Shown here: piece by piece, positions 7,422 to 14,884 of the stretch | Layout: each line of letters opens with the position of its first letter | Position numbering within the stretch: position 1 is the first letter of the stretch | Assembly (NCBI GenBank): GCA_005772945.1 | Contig: SXIE01000153.1 | Coordinates: 1-16,110 of the forward strand | Length of the DNA: 16,110 nt | DNA from: Pseudomonadota bacterium | GTDB lineage: Bacteria > Myxococcota > UBA9042 > PHBI01 | Direction: 5' to 3' | Made by a program: the position numbers and the translations under genes | The notes under the pieces: model-generated | Databases searched by the model: none | Seen by the model: only the letters and a program-made list of their open reading frames with translations | What the model was told of the DNA's origin: nothing

Positions 7422-9194
7422 ATGCGCCCCTTCGCCCTCGTCATCGCCGCCGTCCTCGTCGCGCTCGCCTCCTCGCAGGCGCACGCGCAGGCCCGCGTGT
7501 CGGCCGAGGTCGACCGCGCGCGCGTGACCGTCGGCGACGACCTCCGGTTCTCCATCGATCTCGCCGGGAACTTCGACGCACTCGAGCTCCCGTCGCTCAC
7601 CGACTTCGCCGTCGGCGGCCCGGTGCTGCAGGAGATCACCATCAACGGCGTGCACCGCTCGTCGCGCGTCTACACGCTGCGACCCAAGAAGCCGGGCACG
7701 TTCACGATCGGCCCGACCCGCCTCAAGCTCGCGGGGAAGGTCGTCGCCGAGTCGGCCCCGATTCAAGTCACGGTCGACCCCGGCAAGACCCTCGCGCCCG
7801 TCTCCGGCGAAGAAGCGCAGGACCTCGCCAAGCTCGCCGAGAGCGCGGCCTTCATGCGCTGGGGCGTCCCCCGGACCCACTTCTACGTCGGCGAGCCCTT
7901 CCCCCTCACGCTCGAGCTCTGGCTCCGCACCGGGCTCTCCGTCCGCCAGGCCGAGATGATCCAGACCGCGAAGCTCGACGGCCTCCTGGTCGAGGACTTG
8001 CCGCGCGACCAGAACCCCGACGTCGCCCGTCGCATGATCGGCGATCTCAGCTTCGACACGCTCGCCATCAACAGCGCGCTCGCCACGCCGCTCAAGCCCG
8101 GGCGCCTCCTCATCGACGCCGCCACCGTCCGCGCGGCCGTCGCCCAGGACCAGTTCGGCTTCGACACCAAGCGCGTCGCGCTCACCGCCCAACCCTTCTA
8201 CCTCGACATTCGCGACGTCCCGACCGCCGGCCGTCCCGCCGCCTACCACCCCGGCAACGTCGGCCAATGGAAGCTCACGGGCAGCCTGCGCGATGGCAAG
8301 GGCCAGTCGCCAACCCGCGCCCACACCGGCGAGCGCATGGTGCTGCGCGCCGTCATCGAAGGCTCCGGCAATCTTCAATCGCTGGCCCCCCCGTCGCTCT
8401 CCAAAGCCGAAGCCTGGGAGGCCTCAATCCTCCCGAGCACGGCCGAAGACGCCATCAAGAAGGACGCCAGCGGCATGAGCGGCCGGCGCGTCTTCCAGTG
8501 GCTCATCACCCCGAAGTCCCCTGGAAACCTACGTACACCGACCATCGATCTCGCCTGGTGGGACCCGGTGGCCGAGCGCTTCCAGGAAGCCCACGCCGGT
8601 GGCGCCCCGATCGACGTGACGGGCGAGGCCATCGCCACCCAATTCCAGAGCGCCTCCGCGCTCGGCGAGGACGTCGGACCCATCTTCGAGACCGCCTCCC
8701 TGACCGGCGGATCGGACCGCCCGCTCGGAGAATCGCCCCTCTACTGGGCGGTCCTGGCGCTCCCGCTCGCGGCCTTCGCGGCGCTCGACTTGCGCGCGCG
8801 TCGACGCGCCCGCGACCAACGCCACCCCTTTGGCCGCCTCGCGCGCGAGGCCAGCACCAACGCCCGCAAGCGCCTGCGAGCCGCCGAACAAGCCCTCAAG
8901 GACGGTCTCGTCAAGGACTTCTACGGTCAGCTCGCGCGCACGCTCGCGAGCTACCTCGAAGAAAAAGCCAACATCCCGGCGACCGGCCTCACGCACGCCC
9001 AGGTCCGCGCAACGGCCCGCCACGCGGGATACCCGGACGCCATGGTCGAGCAGCTCGTCATCGAAATGGAGAACTGCGACTTCGCCCGCTTCGCGCCCTC
9101 CGGCGCCGCCGCCGACAAGATGCGCGAGGCCCACGGCCGCATTGCGGCCCTCATCGCGCAGCTCGATCACGTCGAGCCGACGAGGCGCCCGTGA
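7422..9194 (+). CDS. batD: BatD protein (oxygen-tolerance family)
   Basis: This gene encodes 590 residues. It has a clear signal peptide (MRPFALVIAAVLVALASSQA, likely cut after AHA at about 22), then the BatD beta domain starting RVSAEVDRARVTVGDDLRF, with PKKPGTFTIGP and a long repeated-beta region to about 430. One membrane segment lies at about 440-458 (YWAVLALPLAAFAALDL). A basic stretch and a cytoplasmic helical tail follow (FYGQLARTLASYLEEKANI; CDFARFAPSGAAADKMREA), as is usual for BatD. The start lies 12 bases after the batC stop with no clear ribosome site, unlike its neighbours. BatD is a membrane-anchored envelope component of Bat operons of unknown biochemical role. A second BatD-like gene sits at 1357-2900 in the same operon. 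Confidence 0.9.
   Translation: MRPFALVIAAVLVALASSQAHAQARVSAEVDRARVTVGDDLRFSIDLAGNFDALELPSLTDFAVGGPVLQEITINGVHRSSRVYTLRPKKPGTFTIGPTRLKLAGKVVAESAPIQVTVDPGKTLAPVSGEEAQDLAKLAESAAFMRWGVPRTHFYVGEPFPLTLELWLRTGLSVRQAEMIQTAKLDGLLVEDLPRDQNPDVARRMIGDLSFDTLAINSALATPLKPGRLLIDAATVRAAVAQDQFGFDTKRVALTAQPFYLDIRDVPTAGRPAAYHPGNVGQWKLTGSLRDGKGQSPTRAHTGERMVLRAVIEGSGNLQSLAPPSLSKAEAWEASILPSTAEDAIKKDASGMSGRRVFQWLITPKSPGNLRTPTIDLAWWDPVAERFQEAHAGGAPIDVTGEAIATQFQSASALGEDVGPIFETASLTGGSDRPLGESPLYWAVLALPLAAFAALDLRARRRARDQRHPFGRLAREASTNARKRLRAAEQALKDGLVKDFYGQLARTLASYLEEKANIPATGLTHAQVRATARHAGYPDAMVEQLVIEMENCDFARFAPSGAAADKMREAHGRIAALIAQLDHVEPTRRP
9182..9185 (+). promoter_or_regulatory. Ribosome binding site supporting the GTG start of batE
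   Basis: GAGG at 9182-9185 lies five bases before the GTG at 9191, which overlaps the batD stop as GTGA. It decides the start, since the frame stays open far upstream inside batD. Confidence 0.6.
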
Positions 9195-10012
9195 GCCGCC
9201 TCGCCCCGCGCCACTGGCTATTGCCCCTGCTGCTCGCAGCGGCTCTCGCCCCCTCCACGGCCGCAGCAGCACCGGCCCCAACCCCGACGCCCACGGCGGC
9301 GAACGCCGACCCTCAGGCCCTCTTTCGCGACGGGAACGCGCGCTATTTCGCGGGGGACTGGAAGGGCGCCATCGCCGCCTACGGCGAGCTCGTGACGCGC
9401 CAGATCGAGGACCCGGCCGTCTACCACAACCTCGGCAACGCCTACTTCAGGACCGGCGCCTACGGCTCCGCGATCGCCTATTACCTGCGCGCCCTTCGGC
9501 TCGAGCCAGGCGCCGACGTCAGGACCGCGCTCGAGACCAACCTCGACGCCGCCCGCCGCACCCTCCAAGCCCGCTATCGCACCTCCGGCGACGCCGGACT
9601 GGCCTACGGCGATCCCAGCGGATTCTGGCACCAGGTGACGCACGTCATCGGCGGCGACGCGCTCGCCCTGCTCTTTGGCGGCTTCTGGTTCCTGCTCTTC
9701 GCCGCCCTCATCACGCGCCGCCTCCGCCCCGCGCGCTGGACCAGCGTCACCGCCGTCCCGCTCGCCATCGCCCTGGTCCTCACCGGCGTCGTCCTCTGGG
9801 GCCGCATCACCACCGACGCCGCCTATCGGATCGCCGTCGTCGTCAAGCCCGACGCCGCGCTGCGCGACGGCCGCCACGCAAGCGCCCAAGGCAAGGAACT
9901 CCCCGAAGGCCTCGAGGTCCGCATCCTCGACGGCGACACCGAATGGACCCAGGTCGAGCTCGCGAATGGCCGCCGCGGCTGGGTCGACGCGCAGGATCTC
10001 AAGCAGATCTGA
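9191..10012 (+). CDS. batE: BatE-like TPR and SH3-like membrane protein
   Basis: This gene encodes 273 residues from the GTG overlapping the batD stop (GTGA). A signal peptide (about 1-27, LLPLLLAAALAPSTAAAA) is followed by a Pro/Ala linker and two TPR units (about 41-125: ALFRDGNARYFAGDWKGAIA and VYHNLGNAYFRTGAYGSAIA). Two membrane segments lie at about 156-174 and 185-203, followed by a C-terminal bacterial SH3-like domain (about 212-272, ending GRRGWVDAQDLKQI). This TPR, two-membrane-helix, SH3 plan matches BatE proteins. The TPR part probably faces the periplasm and binds other Bat proteins; the SH3-like domain may bind peptidoglycan or peptides. This is the last gene of the operon; a hairpin follows 48 bases later. 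Confidence 0.88.
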   Translation: MSRLAPRHWLLPLLLAAALAPSTAAAAPAPTPTPTAANADPQALFRDGNARYFAGDWKGAIAAYGELVTRQIEDPAVYHNLGNAYFRTGAYGSAIAYYLRALRLEPGADVRTALETNLDAARRTLQARYRTSGDAGLAYGDPSGFWHQVTHVIGGDALALLFGGFWFLLFAALITRRLRPARWTSVTAVPLAIALVLTGVVLWGRITTDAAYRIAVVVKPDAALRDGRHASAQGKELPEGLEVRILDGDTEWTQVELANGRRGWVDAQDLKQI

Positions 10013-10059
10013 CCGCCGCGCCCCGCGCCTTCGACCGCATGCTCGCCCCACCCCGAATC

Positions 10060-10081
10060 CCCCCGCAGCGCCCTGCGGGGG
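10060..10081. terminator. GC-rich hairpin between convergent genes
   Basis: A perfect 9-bp stem, cccccgcag (10060-10068) with ctgcggggg (10073-10081), encloses the loop cgcc. It lies in the 91-base gap between batE and the opposing DUF3108 gene. There is no T-run on either side, so it could be a bidirectional weak or Rho-assisted terminator. Nothing else was recognised in the gap. Confidence 0.6.
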
Positions 10082-10103
10082 TGCCCACGAAATCAGTTGG
10101 TAC

Positions 10104-10844
10104 TCAAACCTTCTTCTCGGCGATCAGCTCGGCCTCGACGGTGCCGAGGACGCCGTACTTGAACACCATCCGGAGCGGCGCCCGGTCCTTGTCCGCCGAG
10201 AGCCACAGCTCGACCTCGCGCCGATAGCCCTCGCGCGTGACGACCGCCTTGACCGGGATCCCGCGCCGAAATCCGACCGGAACCTGGATCTCCTTCGCGA
10301 CCCCGACGCTCAGCGCCACCATATAGAGGCGGCGCCCGTCGAACACCGGCACCACATACTTGGTGCCCGGGCTCAGGTCCTGGTTCATCAGCCACCCGAA
10401 CATGCTCACCAGATCGAGCGGCGGATCGTTCGCGCGCACCTCGTTCTTCTCGAACAGCTTGCCGTCCCGCTCATCGGTCCCCGTCACCGCGCGCCCCGCA
10501 AACGTCCCCTTGACGACGCGCTTCGTCCCATCGACGACCATGTCCCAGCGCGACCGCACCGGCAGCCACTCCGAGTCGACCCACGTCGTGGACAGCGACT
10601 CGACGTTCAGAAACGACGCCGCGAGCCCGTCCGTCCTCGCGTCGAGCCTAAGCGCCCTCAGCGCCGTCTTCCCGACCATCTCCGGCAGGCCCACCTGCAA
10701 GACCGCCTCGCCGGCCCGCGCCCCGAGCGCCGTCAGCTGGTAGCGGTACGAGCGCTCCCCGGGCTGCTCCGCGCGCGCCCCGCCGCCCCCCAGTCCCACC
10801 ATCGCCAGCGTCAACAGCGCAAGAACCGCAACTCGCTTTGCCAC
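10104..10844 (-). CDS. DUF3108 domain periplasmic protein
   Basis: This gene encodes 246 residues. The start is GTG at 10844 with GGAGG (complement of 10850-10854) five bases upstream. A signal peptide (MAKRVAVLALLTLAMVGLGG, likely cut after ARA at 25) precedes a DUF3108 domain: YRYQLTALGARAGEAVLQV, then LNVESLSTTWVDSEWLPVRS, the late segment YVVPVFDGRRLYMVALSV, and a C-terminal LWLSADKDRAPLRMVFKYG. Family members are exported beta-rich proteins of unknown function. It follows the small lipoprotein gene by 68 bases on the same strand and is probably the last gene of the rsmB transcript, though its strong ribosome site could also serve its own message. Confidence 0.85.
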   Translation of the reverse strand: MAKRVAVLALLTLAMVGLGGGGARAEQPGERSYRYQLTALGARAGEAVLQVGLPEMVGKTALRALRLDARTDGLAASFLNVESLSTTWVDSEWLPVRSRWDMVVDGTKRVVKGTFAGRAVTGTDERDGKLFEKNEVRANDPPLDLVSMFGWLMNQDLSPGTKYVVPVFDGRRLYMVALSVGVAKEIQVPVGFRRGIPVKAVVTREGYRREVELWLSADKDRAPLRMVFKYGVLGTVEAELIAEKKV

Positions 10845-10849
10845 GTTCG

Positions 10850-10854
10850 CCTCC
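10850..10854 (-). promoter_or_regulatory. Strong ribosome binding site for the DUF3108 gene (GTG start)
   Basis: The complement of cctcc reads GGAGG, five bases before the GTG at 10844. It supports the GTG as the true start. Confidence 0.75.
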
Positions 10855-10912
10855 GGGATCCTGAGTGGGTCGCAAAGAGCCAGGGTCCACGACGGCCTGC
10901 CGCAGCCCCTAT

Positions 10913-11293
10913 TCAGTCCGAGGGCCCCGCCTCACTCGCGCCCGTCGCGCCCGTCGCAACCGCCGCGTCCTCGACACCCAGCTCAGCGACCTCCGCGGCC
11001 TCCTCCCCGTCCTCGTACGCGTCCGAACCCGTCGGCGCCGTCGCGTCCCCCTCCGCGATCGCATCGACCGTCCCAGTTGGCTGGTCCGTGAGGTCGCAGC
11101 CGCTCCCCGACCACACCCCGCCCGCCTCGTCACAGTCCGGCACGCCGTCGTTGTCCTGGTCCGGCCCGCGGCCCGCCCAGGCGGTGTCCGCCGCGCCCCC
11201 GTGCGTATCGGCGACGCCCGGATGCGGGGTCGGATTGGACACGCACCCGGCGGCCCACCACACCATCACACTCGCGAGCCCGAGCCGCATCAT
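10913..11293 (-). CDS. Small Asp/Glu-rich lipoprotein with thrombospondin-type-3-like motif
   Basis: This gene encodes 126 residues (125 if the second ATG at 11290 is used; GGAGG at 11296-11300 fits that ATG better by spacing, while the first ATG overlaps the rsmB stop as ATGA). A lipoprotein signal ends in lipobox WAAGC (Cys17). The mature part holds a Ca2+-loop-like DQDNDGVPDCDE at 45-56 and a second cysteine at 66 (SGCD), then an acidic, Ala/Gly/Thr-rich low-complexity tail. Single DxDxDG-type motifs of this kind are common in exported Myxococcota proteins. No family is recognised. It is probably a surface or periplasmic lipoprotein co-transcribed with rsmB. Confidence 0.72.
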   Translation of the reverse strand: MMRLGLASVMVWWAAGCVSNPTPHPGVADTHGGAADTAWAGRGPDQDNDGVPDCDEAGGVWSGSGCDLTDQPTGTVDAIAEGDATAPTGSDAYEDGEEAAEVAELGVEDAAVATGATGASEAGPSD

Positions 11294-12558
11294 CCCCTCC
11301 TGACGAATCGGCGCGCCTGGAACGCATCGAGCCCGCTCGATGGCGCAACATCCAGGGACTCCACTTGGTCGAACCCGGATGGTAACGCGATCTCCCCCTC
11401 GGCTCGAAGGAAACTACAGACCGCGTACACGAGCACCCCACCTACGCGCACCTGACGCGCCGCCGACCCGACCAACCCCGCCTGCAGCGCGGTCAGCGCG
11501 CGCACGTCCTCGGGCGTGCGATGCCACGCGATCTCCGGATGTCGCCGCAACGTCCCGACCCCGCTGCACGGCGCATCGACCAGCACCGCGTCGAACTCCC
11601 CGAGGTCGGACAGATCGCCCGTCCCGTCCCGCGCCTCCGCCCGCTCGATCGCCGCCGCCACCCCGAGCCGCCCCGCGAGCGCCCGCAGCTCCGCGAGCTT
11701 GCGCTCGGACGTATCGATCGCCACGACGCGCGCCCCCCGCTCGGCCAGCGCCGTCGCCTTGATCCCGCGCCCGGCGCACACGTCGAGCACGCGCGCCCCC
11801 GCCGCCGGAACCAGCAGCTGCGCTTGGATGCTCGCCGGATCCTGCGCCACGAAGCGCCCATCCCGCCAAGCCGCCGTCTGAAACGCATCCCCGCGCTCGA
11901 CCACCAGGCTCCCGGCGACCCCCTCCGCCGTCGGGATCCCCTCCGACGCGAGCGCCGCCCGCACCGCCTCACGCCCGCCCCGCGTCCCATTCGGACGCAA
12001 GACGACCCGCGCCCGCTCCCGCAACGCGAGCGCCTCCCGCTCGCACGCCGCGTCGCCATACGCCCGGCGCAGCTCCCCGACGATCCAATCGGGAAGACTC
12101 GCGCGCACCCCGATCGCCGCGTCGTCGTCCCCCGCCGGCAGGCTCTCGGCCGTCCCCGCGACCTTGCGCAAGACCGCATTCAGAAACCCCGTGAGCCGCC
12201 CCAAGCCCACGCTGCGCGCGGTGTCCTGCGTCGCACTCACGGCGATCTCCCGCGGAATCCGATCGAGGAACCGCACCTGATACGCCCCGATCCGCAACAG
12301 CTCGCGCGCCGCAGGCTCGAGCGATTCCATCCCGCGCGCCACGAACGGCGCGAGCCCGTGGTCGATCCGACGACGCCAGCGCAGCACCCCGTACACCAGC
12401 TCGGTCGCCAGCGCCCGGTCGCGCGGATCGAGCGCCGCCGCGCCGTCCAACGAACGGCTCAAGACCTCGGAAGCACGCGCCTCCGAGCTCCGCGCCAGCT
12501 CGCGAAGCACCCCCAGCGCCAAACCCCGTGCATCTCGAACTGTCTTGACGTGACCCAT
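11290..12558 (-). CDS. rsmB: 16S rRNA (cytosine-C5) methyltransferase RsmB (Sun/Fmu family)
   Basis: This gene encodes 422 residues from the ATG at 12558; an in-frame TTG at 12627 would run into the divergent gene and is less likely. The N-terminal NusB-like RNA-binding domain (about 9-135) includes DPRDRALATELVYGVLRWR and GRLTGFLNAVLRKVA. The methyltransferase domain follows (about 180-421): SAM motif I VLDVCAGRGIKA at 257-268, motif IV DAPCSGVGTLRRHPEIAW with Cys331, and motif VI YAVCS with the catalytic Cys381. Both family cysteines are present. Motif I differs from the common CAAPGGKT form. The C-terminus is short, ending DAFQARRFVRRG. The enzyme uses S-adenosylmethionine to methylate C967 of 16S rRNA (E. 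coli numbering). Confidence 0.93.
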   Translation of the reverse strand: MGHVKTVRDARGLALGVLRELARSSEARASEVLSRSLDGAAALDPRDRALATELVYGVLRWRRRIDHGLAPFVARGMESLEPAARELLRIGAYQVRFLDRIPREIAVSATQDTARSVGLGRLTGFLNAVLRKVAGTAESLPAGDDDAAIGVRASLPDWIVGELRRAYGDAACEREALALRERARVVLRPNGTRGGREAVRAALASEGIPTAEGVAGSLVVERGDAFQTAAWRDGRFVAQDPASIQAQLLVPAAGARVLDVCAGRGIKATALAERGARVVAIDTSERKLAELRALAGRLGVAAAIERAEARDGTGDLSDLGEFDAVLVDAPCSGVGTLRRHPEIAWHRTPEDVRALTALQAGLVGSAARQVRVGGVLVYAVCSFLRAEGEIALPSGFDQVESLDVAPSSGLDAFQARRFVRRG

Positions 12559-12606
12559 GGCGAGCCGGACGATACGCGCCTTTTCGAGCGCTCCACAAGG
12601 AACCGC
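12559..12606. promoter_or_regulatory. Short divergent intergenic region of rsmB and the YbhN-like gene
   Basis: Only 48 bases separate the two start codons, so both promoters must overlap here or lie within the coding sequences. It contains a lone AT-richer patch (ccttttcg) but no convincing -35/-10 pair. Confidence 0.4.
12597..12601 (+). promoter_or_regulatory. Ribosome binding site for the GTG start at 12607
   Basis: AAGGA at 12597-12601 is five bases before the GTG at 12607 and decides the start, because the frame is open for a long way upstream, antisense to rsmB. Confidence 0.6.
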
Positions 12607-13644
12607 GTGCGCCGCCGGCTCAAACAACTGCTCCCCTGGGTCCTGTCACTCGGCTTCGTCGCGTACCTGGTCCTGACGACCCACATGAGCAAGGTCGGCC
12701 ACGCACTCGAGCACGCCGATTGGCCGCGTCTCCTCGGCTTCATGACGTTCGTCGTCGTGCTGTCGTTCGTCGCCGACACCGCGACGCTCGTGCCGCTGCT
12801 CCGCCGCTTCGTCGCCCCGACGACCTTCCGCGAGGTCGTCGCCATCAAGGGCGTGAGCTACTTCCTCAACGCCGTGAACTACTCGCTCGCCGCCGGCGGC
12901 ATGGCCTGGATCTTCCACCGCAAGCACGGCGTCCCGTTTCTGCGGGCCTTCTCTGCGCTCATCTGGTTCTTCTTCGTCGACGTCATCGCGCTCGCCGTCA
13001 TGCTAACCCTCGGCGTGCTGCTCGGCCGCGACGTCCTCGCCAGCGGCCCCTTCGCCGACACCGTGCCGATCGTGCTCGCCGTGGTCTGGGGCATCGTCGC
13101 GGCGGCCTTCCTCTACTGGAACCTCGGCGTGGACCTCAAAGTCTTCGCCTTCTTCCGTAAGTGGCGCATCTTCCAAATCTTCGCCGAAGCCACCCTCCGC
13201 GACTACCTGGTCTTCACCGGCCTACGCGTCCTTTTCATCAGCGTCTACGTGCTGATGCACTGGCTGCTCCTACCGGCCTTCGGCGTCGACATCCCGCTCC
13301 CGATGCTGCTCGTCTATACGCCGCTCATCACGTTCGTCATCGTCATTCCGGCGACGATGTCGGGCTTGGGCGCCGCGCAAACCGTCATGGTCGCGCTCTT
13401 CGCCCCTCACGTTGGCCTCGACCCGGCCGCCTCCGCCGCCGTCATCCTGGCGTACTCCACGGTCATCGGTCCGCTCATGGCCGTGACCCGCCTCGTCATC
13501 GGCTACATCTACATGGCGACCATCACGCGCGACATCGTGCCGACCGAAGAAGCGATCGAACGTCAGCGCCGCTCCGAGGAAGAAGGCACCTCGCCCTCGC
13601 CGTCCGGCCCCTCGTCGAGGGCCGTCGGGACCAGCGACACATAG
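12607..13644 (+). CDS. YbhN/LPG-synthase-type multi-pass membrane protein (UPF0104)
   Basis: This gene encodes 345 residues from GTG 12607. About eight hydrophobic segments are visible, starting LLPWVLSLGFVAYLVL and including VILAYSTVIGPLMAVTRLVIG near the end. The segment FREVVAIKGVSYFLNAVNYS and the motif PATMSGLGAAQTVMVALF resemble the lysylphosphatidylglycerol synthase transmembrane family (UPF0104, YbhN/AglD-like). The C-terminal aminoacyl-transfer domain of MprF is absent, so a lysyl-PG synthase role cannot be claimed. Related stand-alone proteins are membrane proteins of unclear function, sometimes tied to lipid or glycan handling. The last 82 bases overlap the opposing lipoprotein gene; that part encodes a polar Ser/Pro-rich tail (about 318-345). 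Confidence 0.8.
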   Translation: MRRRLKQLLPWVLSLGFVAYLVLTTHMSKVGHALEHADWPRLLGFMTFVVVLSFVADTATLVPLLRRFVAPTTFREVVAIKGVSYFLNAVNYSLAAGGMAWIFHRKHGVPFLRAFSALIWFFFVDVIALAVMLTLGVLLGRDVLASGPFADTVPIVLAVVWGIVAAAFLYWNLGVDLKVFAFFRKWRIFQIFAEATLRDYLVFTGLRVLFISVYVLMHWLLLPAFGVDIPLPMLLVYTPLITFVIVIPATMSGLGAAQTVMVALFAPHVGLDPAASAAVILAYSTVIGPLMAVTRLVIGYIYMATITRDIVPTEEAIERQRRSEEEGTSPSPSGPSSRAVGTSDT

Positions 13645-14015
13645 AGCGCCCCGCGCGCGCACACCCCGATGGCCTCCTCGAGGTGCCCCTCGACCGTCAC
13701 CACCGACGCCTCACGCGCCCGCGCCATCTCATCCAACCTGGCGGCCATCGGATCATCAGGCTCCAGCCCGACGAGCTCGACCCGCTGCCAAACCCCACCG
13801 AGCTCGACCTCGAACGCCGGACACGCACACGCCGTCGGGTTCGCCCGCAGCGTGAATGTGCCATTCGCACGCGCCAGCCGAACACGCTCTTCGACGCGCA
13901 CCAGATAGCCGTCACGCCGCGTCATACGCCCGTTGGAGGCGCACGCCCCGATCCCCAAGACCGCCCAGAGGGCCATCAATGGGCGTAGATGACTGCGACG
14001 ACGATGGCCGACCAT
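13563..14015 (-). CDS. Small lipoprotein of unknown function
   Basis: This gene encodes 150 residues if started at the ATG 14015, chosen because it gives a normal signal peptide: basic n-region (MVGHRRRSHLR), hydrophobic core and lipobox GIGAC (Cys25). The alternative ATG at 13976 overlaps the upstream stop as TGATG but lacks a charged n-region. Neither start has a good ribosome site. The mature part has Cys in TACACPAF and GVCARGALYVSL, with alternating hydrophobic residues suggesting a small beta domain, and an acidic Ser-rich tail. No family is recognised. It lies downstream of the UbiA-type gene with a 40-base overlap and is probably in the same operon. The tail overlaps the YbhN-like gene on the other strand. 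Confidence 0.68.
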   Translation of the reverse strand: MVGHRRRSHLRPLMALWAVLGIGACASNGRMTRRDGYLVRVEERVRLARANGTFTLRANPTACACPAFEVELGGVWQRVELVGLEPDDPMAARLDEMARAREASVVTVEGHLEEAIGVCARGALYVSLVPTALDEGPDGEGEVPSSSERR

Positions 14016-14884
14016 AACACCAGATTCGCAATGAAGGGCTTGTCCGAGAGCATGAGATCGGTCGGGCTCCGCCCATCACCGACACGCTCCGTCAGCTGAT
14101 GGAACCGAAACAACCCGAATAGCACACACGGAATCGTCCACACGAGCTGGCTCGGCTTGAAACCGGTTTCCTCGCCCAAGATGGTGAAGCTCACGTAGCT
14201 CACCGCGGTCAGCGCCGCGCACGCAAGCATCGTCACGCGCACATGCGCAAGCCGGTACCGCGCCAAGACGCGCCGCTGTTCGCTCTTCTTGTGCCCGGCC
14301 TGAAGGATCTCGTGCTTGCGCTTGCCGAGCGCCAGAAACAACGCCAACCAAAACGTGCAGATCAGGATCCACACCGTAATTGGCACATTGATCGCGAACG
14401 CACCCGCGATGATGCGAATCAGAAACCCGGTGGCAATACACGCCACATCGACAAATGGCACGTGCTTGAGCGCGAACGAATATGCCACATTCAAAGCGAA
14501 GTAACTGAGCCCCAGCGCCGCAAACGACATCGGCAAGAACGCGAACGACGCGACCGCGCTGCCAATGAGGAGAATCGCCAGCGCCGTCCGCGCCGCCGCG
14601 ATCGGCAAGCGCCCCGCCGCGATCGGCCGATGGCGCTTGGACGGGTGCAGTCGATCATTCTCCACATCGACGATGTCATTCAGGATGTACACGCACCCCG
14701 AGAGCACCGAGAACACCGCGAACGCCAACGCGGCGCCCATGAAGTGCCCGAGCACCAGCGCCTGCTTCGCGAACACCAACGGCGCCAGCACGAACAGGTT
14801 CTTGACCCATTGATGCGGCCGCATCGCGCGCACGACGTGCGCGACCATGCGAAGCACGCCCGCAGGAGACTGCGCGACGGTCAC
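13976..14884 (-). CDS. UbiA-family prenyltransferase, decaprenyl-phosphate phosphoribosyltransferase type
   Basis: This gene encodes 302 residues. The GTG start overlaps the upstream stop as GTGA, with an AG-rich gaggg just before it; an ATG at 14848 is an alternative. About eight or nine membrane segments are visible. The early signature RPHQWVKNLFVLAPLVFA (22-39) and the first Asp motif NDIVDVENDRLHPSKRHRP (69-87) are typical of the DPPR-synthase subgroup, where HPxKxxRP replaces the RTxxRPL of quinone prenyltransferases. The second motif region includes LKHVPFVDVACIATGFLIR (139-157). Such enzymes move 5-phosphoribose from PRPP to a polyprenyl phosphate, a step known in actinobacterial arabinan synthesis. 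The acceptor here is unknown and no DprE1 or DprE2 genes are in the window. Confidence 0.88.
   Translation of the reverse strand: MTVAQSPAGVLRMVAHVVRAMRPHQWVKNLFVLAPLVFAKQALVLGHFMGAALAFAVFSVLSGCVYILNDIVDVENDRLHPSKRHRPIAAGRLPIAAARTALAILLIGSAVASFAFLPMSFAALGLSYFALNVAYSFALKHVPFVDVACIATGFLIRIIAGAFAINVPITVWILICTFWLALFLALGKRKHEILQAGHKKSEQRRVLARYRLAHVRVTMLACAALTAVSYVSFTILGEETGFKPSQLVWTIPCVLFGLFRFHQLTERVGDGRSPTDLMLSDKPFIANLVLWSAIVVAVIYAH

Noticed and set aside
6432..8378. Antisense open frame of 648 codons across batC and batD
   Set aside because: Its translation is Gly/Arg/Glu/Val-rich with no family motif, and it lies opposite two well-supported genes. Long antisense openings are expected in DNA this GC-rich.
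11521..12606. In-frame upstream extension of the YbhN-like gene opposite rsmB
   Set aside because: The extension is Arg/Pro/His-rich and antisense to a clear methyltransferase. The GTG at 12607 with AAGGA is the sensible start.
14456..14470. TGGCACG-like string resembling a sigma-54 promoter
   Set aside because: The spacing to the TTG part is one base short, the final GC is missing (TTGA), and it lies inside the UbiA-type gene on the opposite strand with no gene to drive.
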